This document shows positions 40,900 to 52,649 of a stretch of 64,000 bases of DNA, in pieces. Source of the stretch: Trissonchulus latispiculum (taxonomy: Eukaryota; Nematoda; Enoplea; Enoplida; Ironidae); the NCBI GenBank assembly GCA_030248195.1, contig JASAND010017963.1:1-64000 (forward strand), read 5' to 3'. How positions within the stretch are numbered: the first letter of the stretch is position 1; every line of letters starts with the position of its first letter. The notes under the pieces were generated by a model. The model had not been told where the DNA came from and ran no database searches. It saw only the letters and a program-made list of their open reading frames with translations. Both the position numbers and the translations under genes were made by a program.

Positions 40900-42767
40900 A
40901 GCACTGAAATTATCCTCAAGTTTAACGATACAGGCCGACTGAAAAATCTGCTCCTTTCCAAATTTGTCTGTATACTTAGATAGAGGTAGGCTTGCCGTGC
41001 CAGCAAGAGTTTGGGAACGGTTTGATATTTGGTTAAAAACAATGAATAAAAGTGGGGTCGTTTTCATAAACTGAGATTTAATCGAAGCTGCATACAGAGC
41101 ATGGTATTCTCGATGCTCCGTACACAGCATTGTATTTAGCTACATACGTTTGGTTTTTCATTCTTTCAACGAAAATCTCTTTTCTCCTTGGTGTAGTCTT
41201 TTGTTAAATTGGACATAATCTGCTAACTGTCTGAGTTTTTTCAGCTCGTCTCCTCTCTCAAGACCACTGGCTGGCTGTGCTGCTTCCACATGCGTGCATG
41301 ACTACGTGTAAGCTGATCAAAAAAGTGCTGGAAATGTTACAAACCCTTTGCGTATAAAAAACTCATGAGGAAACACATGATTCATGGGGATCAAGTATTT
41401 CACAATTTAGTTTATCCAGTCCAGTCATCTTCAATGTTGGCTGGTTGGCTGTAATGTGGTTGTCGTGTCATGAGGTATGCATCTCTTCCCCACCTGTATT
41501 CTCCCTATACGAACGTGAAATTTCTTCTTGAATATGTTTCATTGAACACTACCTATACTATATATACATCCCGAATCTCTTTAATTATCCCCCACCAAAG
41601 ACCCAATTTGTTCCCCGCATAGGAAATTGTATCTACATAACCTCGAGTTAAGTTTCCGCATATGTAGTCTATAACAATAAGAGAGTTCTGATAAATTTGT
41701 AGCTTCAACTGGAATCGCAGAATCGCTCCAGATGGTTTTGGAAGTTTGTTGCAGTTAACACATATTTGAGTTTTCACCAGTTTTGATCAACAAAAATCGT
41801 TGGTTGCATTGCAAAAAACAAAAGTTTATAATAAGATCTTATCAACTCTTGCACAAGCTCAACTCATTATGTACTAATTGTCCCTGCTGATATTAGACTT
41901 CACAGTAATGCCCTTACTTCTAATAATATAAAAATATAGTTGTCATATTTGTAGCTAGCTGAGGGTTAAGACTAATTATTGCCTAAATTTCAATTTGGAA
42001 AATTGAAAATCAGGCATGGATGTATATTTCCACAAATTGTAATTTGCTAAAGGTCTAAAAGCTGAAGGCTAAAGTTGTGTCTAAAACCAGGAACAGGAAC
42101 TGGACTGGTCTAACAACCCGGAACAAGATCAGGAATGACATCAATATTTTTGGAAAATGGAACGGGATATAATTTCAGGAATGGAAGCAAGATCGGAGGT
42201 GTGTCTATTTTAAGCACTAGGAAGGGGATCTAATTTCAGGAACAGGGTCAGAAAGTTGGGTCTATTTTCGGAAAAAGGAATGGCTGTTTATCTTCAGATA
42301 CAGAAAAAGGGGTATAATTTCAGGAACAGGATTGGCGTCCAGAAAAGTCAAGAAAACGCAGCGACGTGGTAAGTAACATATCAGAGATTGTGTAGCCTGG
42401 ATCAGATCGGATGGACCCAGGATTCTGGTCCTGTTCCTAAAAGTAGACCTCTGTTCCTGTTCCCAAAGACAGACTTCCATTCCTGCGCCTTAAAACAAGA
42501 AAACATAATGATATTATTATGTACTCTTGCTTAAAATAGACCCCTGTTCCGTTCCTATTTTTAGACCTCTGTTTCTGTTCTTGTTCCTGTTTTCTATTCC
42601 TGGGTTTAGACATTTATTACGGTGGTTGGCACTTGGCATTAGTGGTCCCGAATTTACGTCAATTGGTACACAGCGAATTTGATTTGACACGGTTAATTTA
42701 ATTGACAGTTACAGTGCTGCTAGTTATTTAAGTCTTTAGCCATTTCAGTTTCTTTCTCGCTGTGCCA
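40900..42767. other. Gap between P450 copies 1 and 2; degraded repeat at ~42080-42600
   Basis: No gene is supported. From ~42080 to ~42600 the sequence is a series of GGAACAGGAACTGG / CAGGAATGG words on the left and the inverse (CCTGTTCC) on the right, bounded by TGTCTAAAACCAGG and CCTGGGTTTAGACA. This looks like a non-autonomous inverted-repeat element without a detectable target duplication. ATTATGTACTCTTGC near 42519 is a CAAGAGT-family end. Confidence 0.5.
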
Positions 42768-44264
42768 TCACTTCCTCGAGAAGAAGTACAGTTTATGAAC
42801 GCTAGGACTGAGAAAACCACCCAGATCGATTCCACGAAGAGGGTCTCCTTCAACACTGGTTTCATCCAGTTTCACTTCAAACTTCTGCATTATGGCAGTG
42901 AACATCAAAAACATTTGTTGCTTCGCCATGGATTCACCTGGACATCTTCTTTTTCCACTTGAAAACGCAATTATCTCTTCCGTCTTAACTCGATCGAATT
43001 CTCCTTCCTTTGTGATAAATCGGTCAGGTGAAAAGATTTCGTGATCTTCAAAATTCGAACCCTCGTGATTGGCACAGTGGAACAACGGAATCACTTCGCT
43101 TCCTTTCCGGAGGATGTATCCTCCAAATTCTGTATCTTTCTCCATTAAACGTGGGAGGCTGGTTTCGAAATTTGTCACGAATCTCAGCTCTTCGAAAACG
43201 CAGGCCTTACTGTAGACCAGTTTGTCCCAGTGCTCGTGCATGTTAGGTAGTTCAGTTTCGTTGACAATATTGTCGATTTCTTGCTGTGCCTTTTTCTGTA
43301 TGTCTGGATGACAAGCCATCAGCAGTAGAAGAAATTCGATATTCTCAGCTATGGTAAAGAAACCTCCATCATACAAATCAACTGCTATTCTTTTAATGTC
43401 ATTTTCTCCGAAAAATTTCCTCTCTGACTCAGGTAGTTCAGCCTCAGCTTTGTAGAGACTGTCAACTATTGTACATATCTCCTGATTCGGTTTATAAGAA
43501 AGGACTCGCTCCATAACACTGTTGACAAACATTTTATACTGTTCAATCATCTCCTTCTTTTTTCCTTCCAGAAACAGATTTAGGGTCGGAAATGCATCCG
43601 AAATCCAAACGTACTGGCCGATATTTCCCAAAAAGGCACCCATCATCTCGGATACTCTGGCCAGAAATGGATCTTCCGGATCCGCCTGGCTTCCGAAGGA
43701 CAGCGAAGCGATCACGGCCGCAGTACAGCTCATCAGATCATTCTTTGTTGTTATCGACTCTCCTTGGCTGTCTTGCCATCGTTTAAGCAGCCAACGCAGG
43801 CATTTATGAACATTCTCTTCCAGCTTAGCATTTTTAGAACTGGCAAACTGACCCAGGGCATGCAAAGCCACTTTTCTGGACTTGTGCCAGGTGGCTCCGT
43901 TCGCGGCGATAATTCTATCTTCCCCAGCTCCTGTCAGGACTTCGGCAAAAAGTTTCGGTGGATGGTTGATAAAGTCTGGCCTTTTTAGGGCTTCCTTTAT
44001 CACCTGGTTGGTACATAGCAATATCTGGGTAACTTCACCCCGCTGTACTTGAACGATGGGGCCGTAAGTTTTGAACAAATCAGCAGTAATCTCTCGAAAC
44101 TGACGCTTATCGAACATCAGCGGTAGATAACCGAAAAATGGGATACAAAATGGTCCAGGCGGTTCCTCTCGTCGACGTACGTAGCGGCGAATAGAGATTA
44201 TTAGAAGAATCGCAGCGATTGCAACGTAACCGTAAGTCGAAAAAATTAAGTTCAGCACGCCCAT
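42768..44264 (-). CDS. Cytochrome P450, intact, single exon (498 aa)
   Basis: Haem-thiolate enzyme anchored to the ER membrane. The N-terminal anchor spans residues ~4-26 and is followed by basic residues and PPGP at 35-38. The C-helix has WHKSR (126-130), the K-helix EELR (358-361), then FSPDRF, and the haem loop FSSGKRRCPG with Cys441. Overall features resemble CYP clan 2. The I-helix reads DLYDGGFFTIAEN where A/G-G-x-D/E-T is expected; Thr304 is kept but the acid is replaced by Phe303. The upstream extension to 44297 begins with TTG. ATG at 44264 gives 498 residues, exactly the length of the neighbour, and aligns with its start. It is 578 bp from copy 3, same strand, a tandem duplicate. 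Substrate unknown. Confidence 0.93.
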   Translation of the reverse strand: MGVLNLIFSTYGYVAIAAILLIISIRRYVRRREEPPGPFCIPFFGYLPLMFDKRQFREITADLFKTYGPIVQVQRGEVTQILLCTNQVIKEALKRPDFINHPPKLFAEVLTGAGEDRIIAANGATWHKSRKVALHALGQFASSKNAKLEENVHKCLRWLLKRWQDSQGESITTKNDLMSCTAAVIASLSFGSQADPEDPFLARVSEMMGAFLGNIGQYVWISDAFPTLNLFLEGKKKEMIEQYKMFVNSVMERVLSYKPNQEICTIVDSLYKAEAELPESERKFFGENDIKRIAVDLYDGGFFTIAENIEFLLLLMACHPDIQKKAQQEIDNIVNETELPNMHEHWDKLVYSKACVFEELRFVTNFETSLPRLMEKDTEFGGYILRKGSEVIPLFHCANHEGSNFEDHEIFSPDRFITKEGEFDRVKTEEIIAFSSGKRRCPGESMAKQQMFLMFTAIMQKFEVKLDETSVEGDPLRGIDLGGFLSPSVHKLYFFSRK

Positions 44265-44842
44265 AATTAGCGAAGTTTTCTTGGGCAAAGTGGACAAAAA
44301 TTAACTGCGGTAGGTGGGCTGCAAAACAATTATCTGTCGAAAAGCTGGAAGTTTATGTTAGCTGTAAAATTTTCCACCTGTGCACCAATTTAAGCTATCA
44401 CCAGCCATCAAATCTTATGTCAATAACGAAGGTAAAGTGCTCTGGGCAACTGAAAAGTTTGTCTCCAGTTTTTGTTAAAAGGCAAATAAACTGCTGTCTT
44501 GGTTAAAAACCGACACATTAAGGGCAAGCCGGTTTCGCGCTGCAGAAGGTTAATATTTTGGAAGCAAAAATGTTAAGTTTAAAGAGTCACAGAAAAATTT
44601 GATTATACAGGGACTCCTGCTCCACCCCTTTGGCTTTTACTCTGTTTATTTGCCAAACCAGAAATTCCACTCACACTTCAACCAAAGATACAAAACTTTT
44701 CTAAACAAATATCAAATAATCACTAAGGAAGAAGTACCGCCGGAGTGGTAACTAACAAAAAATCTAAACAAAACATAATATATAAAATTGTATTTAGTAA
44801 TGTGTTTAGCAAATAGTAGTTTGTTTATTGTTGTAGAACCAA

Positions 44843-46339
44843 TTATCGCCGTTTATAGAATTTCAGTTTATGAGCACCAGTGCTCCGAATTCCACTAAAC
44901 TCTGTTCCGTACAGAGGATCACCAGAAACGCTGCTCTCATCCAACTTGACATCGAAGTGCTGCATGATGGCGGTGAACATCAAAAACATCTGCTGTTTTG
45001 CCATGGATTCACCGGGACAGCGTCGACGACCGGCGGAAAAGGAAATCACATCCTCTGCCAGAACTCGATTGAAGCTGCCGTCAGCTTCAACGAATCTGTC
45101 AGGGGAAAATTTTTCTTGATTTTCAAATTTCGAACCATCTCGATTTGCACACCAAAGTATTGAATAAATGTGAGTTCCTTTTCGCAGTACGTATCCTGCG
45201 AATTCTGTATCTTCTTCCACTAGCCGGGGTAAACCTACGGCAAAGCTTGTGACCCATCGCAGCTCTTCCATGATACAAGCTTTGCTGTAGGCCAGTTTAT
45301 CCCAGTGTTCGTGCATGTTAGGTAGCTCATCCTCGTTGACATTGGTGTCTATTTCTTGTTGTACCTTTTTCTGTATTTCAGGATAGCAGGCCATCAGCAG
45401 CAGAAGCCACTCAAGACTTTCGCTTATGGTAAAGAAACCACCGTCATACAAGTCAACTGCAATTTTTTTGATATCATTTTCGCCGAAAAAGTTCTTCTCG
45501 GTTTCTGGTAGTTCAGCTTCTGTTTTATAAAGACTGTCAACCAGTGTACAAATTTCTTCATTTGGTTCATAGGCTAGCACTCTTTCCATTACGTAATTGA
45601 CAAATTCCCGATACTTCCCAACCAATTTCTTTTTCGTATTTTTCAGTAGAGGACTGAGGGATGGAAACATATCGTCGATCCACGCCACCTCCGCTCCGCT
45701 CCCAAGAAAATCGCCCATGATCTCAGAAGCCTGAGCCAGAAACGGATCTTCCGGATCCGCCTGACTTCCGAACGAGAGCGAAGCGATCACAGCTGTGGTA
45801 CAGATGGACAAATCGGGTTTCGTGATCACCGGTTCACCGTTGCTATCTTTCCACCGTTTAAGCAGCCAGTGCAGGCATTTGTGAACATTTTCTTCCAATT
45901 TAGCGTTTTTGGAACTGGCAAATTGAGCCAGAGCATGGACGGCTACCTTTCTGGACTTGTGCCAGGTGGCTCCGTTTGCAGCGATGATTCGATCCTCACC
46001 GGCCTCAGCGATTACATCGGGAATAAATTTCCTCGGATGATTTATCAGATCCGGTCGCTTCATAGCTTCTTTGATCAGGTCTGGACTGTTCAGTAAGACT
46101 GCGGGAACTTGGCCGATCCTAACCTGGCATATTGGTCCATAACGTTTGTATAGGTCAGTCGTGTTCTCTTGAAATTGTCGCTTGTCGAAAAGGAACGGCA
46201 GATAACCCAGAAAGGGGAAGCAGAAGGGACCAGGTGGCTCTTGGCGACGTCTCAGATATCGCCGAACAATAAGAAAGACGAATGTCACAGTTAGGGTTAA
46301 GTAACCATAGGTTGAAAAGATGAGACCGAAAATAGCCAT
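44843..46339 (-). CDS. Cytochrome P450, intact, single exon (498 aa)
   Basis: Paralogue of 42768-44264 with the same length and motif positions: anchor ~3-25, PPGP 35-38, WHKSR 126-130, EELR 358-361, FSPDRF ~411-416 and haem loop FSAGRRRCPG with Cys441. The I-helix again lacks the acidic residue (GGFFT, residues 300-304). The substrate-recognition regions differ from copy 2, especially around residues 205-230 and 480-490, suggesting different substrates. ATG at 46339 is clear. It is the first gene of the minus-strand tandem array. Lack of introns, beside a kinesin gene with 22 exons, suggests a retroposed ancestor or an anciently intronless lineage. Confidence 0.94.
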   Translation of the reverse strand: MAIFGLIFSTYGYLTLTVTFVFLIVRRYLRRRQEPPGPFCFPFLGYLPFLFDKRQFQENTTDLYKRYGPICQVRIGQVPAVLLNSPDLIKEAMKRPDLINHPRKFIPDVIAEAGEDRIIAANGATWHKSRKVAVHALAQFASSKNAKLEENVHKCLHWLLKRWKDSNGEPVITKPDLSICTTAVIASLSFGSQADPEDPFLAQASEIMGDFLGSGAEVAWIDDMFPSLSPLLKNTKKKLVGKYREFVNYVMERVLAYEPNEEICTLVDSLYKTEAELPETEKNFFGENDIKKIAVDLYDGGFFTISESLEWLLLLMACYPEIQKKVQQEIDTNVNEDELPNMHEHWDKLAYSKACIMEELRWVTSFAVGLPRLVEEDTEFAGYVLRKGTHIYSILWCANRDGSKFENQEKFSPDRFVEADGSFNRVLAEDVISFSAGRRRCPGESMAKQQMFLMFTAIMQHFDVKLDESSVSGDPLYGTEFSGIRSTGAHKLKFYKRR

Positions 46340-47447
46340 TGAATAAGTTTTGGGTCAAACTTGATCATAAGACTTCACAAGAGAGTTGTAAAATAATTTT
46401 TTGACATTTTTGGTTTGACACAACTGCGGCTGACAGAAACAACTTAGTAAAGCGTAAATCCTGTTTTATGGCAAACTTTGCTATCAGTATCAATCAAGTG
46501 CATATGCTAAAAGCAAACTTGAAAAGAGAACTTAGATACAAGCGCAACTTCTGTCAATAGAATATTCTGAGTTAGATTAAAAATAATATTGAACTAGACA
46601 ATTAGTGCAATCTTAATTACCTCTTTAAGCTGTTCATTAGGGATTCAGTCAAAAAGTGTCTTGACATGCTTGATGTCGGACCGCAATATATACTTCGTTT
46701 CTTGGTTACTCGCGTTTTCTTATGTACAGTAACCGGGAGTTGTCAGGAAAACGACAAGTAAATAAAGTTTGACAAACATGACAAGAAGGAGCTATTTTTA
46801 TAACATGCTGAGTTACTTCACGTTCACAAGATATAACATTCATATCAGTGAGCCATTATATATCTAAGCCATTCATAGTATACATAGCACAAAAAACTTT
46901 TTGAATGAGTGAAAATCTGACCCGTTTACCATCTTACCCAGTTCTCTATTGTTACTTCCTTTTACCTACTGAGTCTTGTCAGTCAACTTATGCACAATTG
47001 TTAATGAGCTTTGTGGATCTTCTTAAGCATGTCAGAGAGGTTGAATGCCGCTAAGTTAGAACGTTAAACAGACATACGTACGAATTTGTTTGAATGTTTC
47101 GAGATAATATTGCTGTATCGATTAAATAAGGATTTTAAGATTAGGTTTTTGAAAAGTTTTGAACTACCAATTTCTCTTAATATAAAGTCACACCATTACA
47201 TATTTGGTTTGTAACTTCTTTGCAATCCGCGCATTGCGTATACAATAATAATGTGAAAATTTAACATGCCTTCGAGCCAATTCTACTTGTTATTAGCAAG
47301 GACCTTTAAATCTGCACTTGCACCGTTTCAATGTTGAAGTCGTCCCACAAAAGCAGAACAGTCACAGCAGTAGTCTATTTCAAATACTGTATTTTATTTA
47401 ACTCTACACAGACAGTACTTACGTCAACCACTCAAAATTAAGCCAAG
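46340..47447. other. Upstream region of the P450 array; no gene seen
   Basis: This should hold the promoter of P450 copy 3 (minus strand). A TATATA-like string occurs near 46687, ~350 bp upstream, but cannot be tied to a start site. No repeats or ORFs of note. Confidence 0.4.
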
Positions 47448-47507
47448 ATGTTCTTGCGTAGTAATCGTGTTGCCTCCGCGAAAAAAGCCCTCCAGCACAG
47501 ATCTTGA
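47448..47507 (+). other. Short ORF resembling a mitochondrial presequence, 19 codons
   Basis: MFLRSNRVASAKKALQHRS then TGA. The peptide is rich in Arg, Lys, Ser and Ala with no acidic residue, as in mitochondrial targeting signals. After the stop another frame stays open as far as the TGA at 47565-47567, and a strong donor GTAAGT lies at 47588. It could be a broken first exon. No family is recognised and no downstream exon was found. Confidence 0.2.
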
Positions 47508-47599
47508 GACCGGAGAACCCCCAAGCCATCCAAAAATTGCGATGCACTTCAGGAGTAATTATTTGAATAACCAAATTAATTTAGCTGGTAAGTAAGGAC

Positions 47600-49100
47600 G
47601 TAAAACTTTTACGGAATAACTATATAGGTTTGTATGTAGTCATGTGAGTCAGTTTCCTTTTACATATGGTTTTTGCTGCTTTCATTAACGTCACCACCAC
47701 CACTTATGTAACGTGTGTGTTAGTTTTTACCTGTATTTGCACAAAAATATAAAAAAAAGAATTTTGAGGAAATATTTTGCAACTCCTTCTGTAAGCCGGA
47801 GGCGACCAAAAGACTGCGAAAATGTTGTATTGTTAAGGTGGACTACTGAACAAGATCAGAACCTAACAAGCTAAAAATGAGTGGTTTACCGCCGCTCTCC
47901 TCTTAGATAATTAGCTTCCGAAGTATTGGTTTAGCTTTCTGGTTATAACAATTGTTTGAGGGCATTCCCTTGACAACAATACACATTAGCCGTATCCTCT
48001 AAATTCTATTTTGATTTCAAGTTTTGATTTAGCGAAATTCGGATTTTCTTCGATTTACAACAGAGGACCTACACAGAGGAACTGAAATTTTTTATGTTAT
48101 TGATTTTGCTAAAAAGTTGCAGGAAGGGTTTTCTGGATCGCCGAACACGATTCCGTGTCCGTTTTTCGATTTAGTTTTTCTGTAGCTTAATATGAGGTTT
48201 TGCAAGTATAAATGATTCATAGCATATTAGAGAAATTTCTGGTTGAGATTCAAATTGCTGAACTTGCTTTCTCATTATGTTCCTTGGATTGCTCTACGCC
48301 ACAACGGTTCTGTAAAATGTTGTTGCACACAACTGGCAAAGCTTTCTTAATCAGACAATAGAGAGCGCATTGCAAGGATTTCTCTGTCAGCAGAATCTGC
48401 TACATCTCTGTAGGTGTCGTTGTTGCAGGGGTCCCTTCCCTCAAGGAAGTATTCTTGGACCTATTTTGTTTTTTCCTTTTTTTGAATTCATTTTTGAATT
48501 CATTTTCCTATGAATCGTTTATCAAATCAAGTCTCACTGCTCTCTAAAACTTTTCAAAAGATGATTCAAAAATATATGTTTGTGTCTCCAAATCACTCAG
48601 CAAACATCTTTTCCAGGAAAATTTAGTCCAAATCGAGAATTGCTTCGACACTATGCAGCTACCGGTTGCGGCCTCTAAGTGCTCAGTTTTTAGGTAATAA
48701 TAATCCCTGTATTATCTGTTTTCTAAACAATGTACCTCTAAAAGATTTAGGTGTGATCACATCCAGTGGGCTTAAACCTCATATTTATTACTTTAAAATA
48801 CCGAGTGCTGGACTTCGACTTAGTAGACAGTAGTCGCACTTATAGAGAACCCAATTTTTTAGTTAAATTATTTAATACAATTATTTAATACGACCCAAAC
48901 TTGAATATGCTTTAGAAATTTGGATCCCCTGCTACATATTTCCATTTCCATGCCATTTCTTTAATTGAAATGTACAAAGAATGTTTACTAAAAAATTATC
49001 AGGCATGTCTTTAATGCCATATTCTTACCAATGGCTAGGCATCTGCATTAGCCATTTGTCATAATGACTAGGCTAACGTGTCCTCATTCGATAAATAGCA
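47600..49100. other. Intergenic stretch, no gene or repeat recognised
   Basis: AT-rich sequence with only short ORFs. GGATCGCCGAACACGATTCCG-like words near 48137 weakly resemble the TCGCTGAACACGATG word of the hairpin-headed repeats. Confidence 0.4.
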
Positions 49101-49109
49101 ACCTCGAAG

Positions 49110-49407
49110 TAGTGCTGTTTCAGTTTTAGTCGGTGGCCCAAGATGATTTCAATTTCAGTTTCAGGTCATCTCCCAAAATTGCTCCAGTTTCAGTTTAAGT
49201 TTCAGTAGGGATCACAAAATGATTTCAGTTTCAGTTTTAGTTTCAGGCGGAGTTTCAGTTTCAGTTTCAGGTCATTCAAACATTGGGCATCAAAAATAAT
49301 ATCATCCATAAATTGATAATTATTTATACTCCCACTGCAGAATATAAACGACACTGCTTAAGAGTACGACCTTCAAATCTTCATGTTTGGAGGAAAGACT
49401 GAAACTA
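49110..49407. mobile_element. Partial hAT-like element with TTTCAG repeats
   Basis: It starts TAGTGCTGTTTCAGTTTTAG, matching the inverted right end of the element at 51162-51644, and contains many TTTCAG words. It is cut at 49408 by the TA-flanked element. GCTTCAGTGACTGAAACC after 52609 may be its continuation. Confidence 0.6.
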
Positions 49408-50781
49408 CACTGTAAAAAATATTACATAACAGTTATCTATTTTTCTCAGATAGGGAATTTGTGACATCCCAACAAATTAGATAACTGTTATCTAATAATT
49501 TGGGATGGCAGCAAACAGTTAAAATTTGAGACTTGTTACCAAATTTAACTTTGATAGCCTTTACCATAAATTCCAAGGTAACTGGTATCCGTGAAAAATA
49601 GAGGGTTATTACCTAAAATTAAAGGATGACTGGTATTTGTTCAATTTAGAATAATTGCGGAAAACAAAGCGAATATGCTCTCTAATACTGTGCCGCATAG
49701 AGGCACATCACAGTCGATAGGAACCGGGTATACATATCAATGCTTTTCGATGTTTAATTTTCATTAGATGTTTGGCCGAGAATCATCCTATTGGATACTA
49801 AAATTCCACAATATCCACTGTCAGCCATGCAATCCAACGCTTTGGATATTAGCAATCAAAATGTTGCTAACTATCCGGCCATTTGAATTGGATGGCTTCC
49901 AATAAAAAGGGAATTCAACCCTTTTTATTGGGTTTAGACCCTGCCATCGGTACCCCCAAAGGTACAAAAAAAGATACTGTTCTGTAAACAGAAGCAGTAG
50001 GAGCAGATATGTCAGAAAATATAGACATGGAACTTGAAAAATTTGTTTGTTTCTCTCCTTTATATAGTGTTCGATGCGGTATCAGCGTATCGAGTACTTG
50101 CGTAACACACGTTACTGCCTGAAGTGGTTGAGCTGGATGAAACCTGCTTCGCTGATGCAGCGAAATTTATGGGGTCAAACAGTGCAGCTGACTGTAACAG
50201 CGTCTGGATACCCAGATTGAAATGTTCATACCTTGCTCACTTTTGGGAGTTTTGCAGAGATCTATACATCATTTTGAAGCTCATAATGAGCTGAATCGTT
50301 TTATGAAATCATATCATGGAAAAATCAGTTCTGTAAACCAGTTATTCTACATGTGCATATATACATTTTAATATTTAAGTGGGTCGGGCTGCCAGGGTCA
50401 AAAATTCTACCTAAAGGAATTAGCTCAAAGCGCGCCCAGTGTTAGCCCTTAGAATTTTACGCAATCTATTAATACTTCCGATGATTTTGGCCTGGAATAA
50501 AAAGGTTGTAGCTATTCAAAATTTTCGCTTTCTGTTTAAAACGGGCCAAAACGGGAACTTTAAACTATGGCAAACAAATAACAATCAAATGGGAGTTTGT
50601 GGTGAGAAGAGTCGTTTCTTAGAATTGAAAAACAAAACTTGCAAATTTTGAAGAAAGTTCGTGGACAAGTTTTGGATCTGATTTGAGCTACAAAATTAAA
50701 TAGATATGCTTTAAACGTTTCGAGTTAAAGATGGGACAATGAAAGTTTGAAATCAGGATTGAAAGATGTGAAGAAAAGTGT

Positions 50782-50848
50782 CCAGGGCGGACATCGAACC
50801 ACCGAGTTTTGGATCTTGAGCAGAACACTGTACCACTGAGCCACGCCC
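50782..50848 (-). repeat. tRNA-like sequence (SINE head or tRNA pseudogene)
   Basis: On the minus strand GGGCGTGGCTCAGTGGTACA gives an A box, and GGTTCGATGTCC a B box at tRNA spacing. The first five bases (GGGCG) can pair with CGCCC at the end. The T stem is irregular and the anticodon arm poor, so a functional tRNA is unlikely. Confidence 0.55.
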
Positions 50849-51161
50849 TCGACGTTGAGATTATTTTATTGCGCTGATTTTCAACCTTTCGGAGTTCACA
50901 CAAAACACTGATATTTAACAGGACCAAAATGTTTTGATCACAGGCGTTGCTGTTTGCATCGCATCAATGTTGCTTGCCATGTTGCCACTGTACTAGTTCT
51001 AAATGCTAAATGTATTCCGGCTGTCGAGTGTTGCATCTTTCTCCAGCAATGACAGGTCTAAATTTGAGATTCTGACAAAAATCGGTTTCTCCTTGCGCCA
51101 ATTTTGATCCAATAAAAGTGGCAGACCCTGCCCCTTGCTACCATAGCTTTTGACCTTGAGG

Positions 51162-51644
51162 TACTGATGTTTCAGGCACTGAAACTGAAACTAGGCTTCA
51201 GGCTGTACAGGTTTCAGTTTCAGTTTCCGAAACTGAAAATTAAACTGAAAATATTTCGTGAGGAGACCTGAAACTGAAACTGAAACTATTTTAGGCGGCC
51301 GACTGAAACTGAAACTAGATTAGGTAAAGACCTGCTGAAACTCGGACTGAAATAGTTTCAGTCTTTTTTCAAGACATAAAGATTTGAAGGTTTAAAGCGA
51401 TTTTTTCGTTAATACTCTGCAGCGGAAGTATATTATCAATTATCATAAATTCATGCATTAATTATGTCTCAAAGCTGGAATCTGCAGTTTTTCGAATGAA
51501 TTGAAACTGAAACTGAAACTCCACTAAAACTAAAACTGAAACTGAAACTATTTTGCGATCCCGACTGAAACTGAAACTATTTTGGAAAGAGACTTCAGAC
51601 TGAAACTGAAAGTGAAACTAACATCGGTTACTAAAACAACACTA
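51162..51644. mobile_element. 483-bp hAT-like MITE made of CTGAAA repeats
   Basis: It is flanked by an exact 8-bp duplication CCTTGAGG (51154-51161 and 51645-51652). Ends are TACTGATGTTTCAG and ACTAAAACAACACTA. Most of the body is CTGAAACTGAAACT-type words in both orientations. It is nested inside the TA-flanked element. Confidence 0.88.
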
Positions 51645-52649
51645 CCTTGAGGCGGGCTAAAATAGATGCTAAATTTAAAATTGTGGCTAAATTTCGAAAG
51701 TTAAATCATTTGTTTAATCATACACGGCGGTCAGTACGAAACAAAGTTTCCATGCATGCTATGTTGAGTTTTGACCCGACAACATCAACTTGAAATGGCT
51801 CTATGGGATGCTACAATGTGGAATTCTTTCATTCTTTACATCAAACCAGTATTATTAAGTGGCAAAAGGCGAACTACATTTTCCAGCATTGAACTTTAAA
51901 CTTCCACCATCCCCTAATTGGCCCTCATCTTTAATTTTACTGACAACGTCCACAGCAAATATTGGAAAACAAAAATAGCGTCATTAAGTTAAGCAAAGTA
52001 TCGCTTTGTTCCTGATGTTTTTGCTGTCGTATCACCAAACACGGATAATAATAGTGCAATGTAGACCAAAACCCAGTGCAGATTGATTAAAGTATTTCCC
52101 GGAATCCGAGCCTGGAGGTCTGGGGAAAACCTGACGCTGGTTCCAGGCTGTGTCTGAAATTACAGACCCGGATACAACTTTGCCCCCTCTACTATCAGGT
52201 AAAATTGAGTGTAGACGCAATTTGTGTGCAGTTTTATAGCTACTAAGGAGCCTCTCCTCTGCCAATGTTGCTTATTGCCGCTGTCACCATAAAACGCTGA
52301 AAACTGTTAAAATTTGTAACTATCTAAACTATTTAACTTACTTTAAGACTAAAAAATTTTGCCACTATCAACAATATTTAATGAGTACAGGTTAGCAATT
52401 GCCGTTGGAATACTAATGCCCAAATTAAAAAGATTGATATTAGTCAGCAATGTTAGATAACTGTTATCTAATTTTCTAAATTTTCAATCAATCCCGAAAA
52501 AATAGCTAACTGATATCTTTTATATCTGATAACTGTTATCTATTTTTCTTGAATGACAACAGTGATCATCAAAAAATAGATAACAGGTAGGAAATTTTTT
52601 TACAGTGTAGTTTAGCTTCAGCTTCAGTGACTGAAACCGAAAATTGTAC

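Larger units (their letters stand above)
49408..52607. mobile_element. 3.2-kb element, CACTGTAAAAAA ends, TA target
   Basis: Ends CACTGTAAAAAATATT and AATTTTTTTACAGTG are inverted and flanked by TA on both sides, as with Tc1/mariner-type insertion. Palindromes AGATAACTGTTATCT recur just inside both ends (near 49479, 52446 and 52520). The interior holds a tRNA-like sequence and the hAT MITE at 51162. No transposase ORF is seen. Confidence 0.7.

Noticed and set aside
44265..44297. 11-codon N-terminal extension of P450 copy 2
   Set aside because: It starts with TTG, and ATG at 44264 aligns with the starts of both paralogues and gives the same length.
50782..50848. Functional tRNA gene on the minus strand
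   Set aside because: A and B boxes are present but acceptor and anticodon stems do not fold properly, and it lies inside a transposon.
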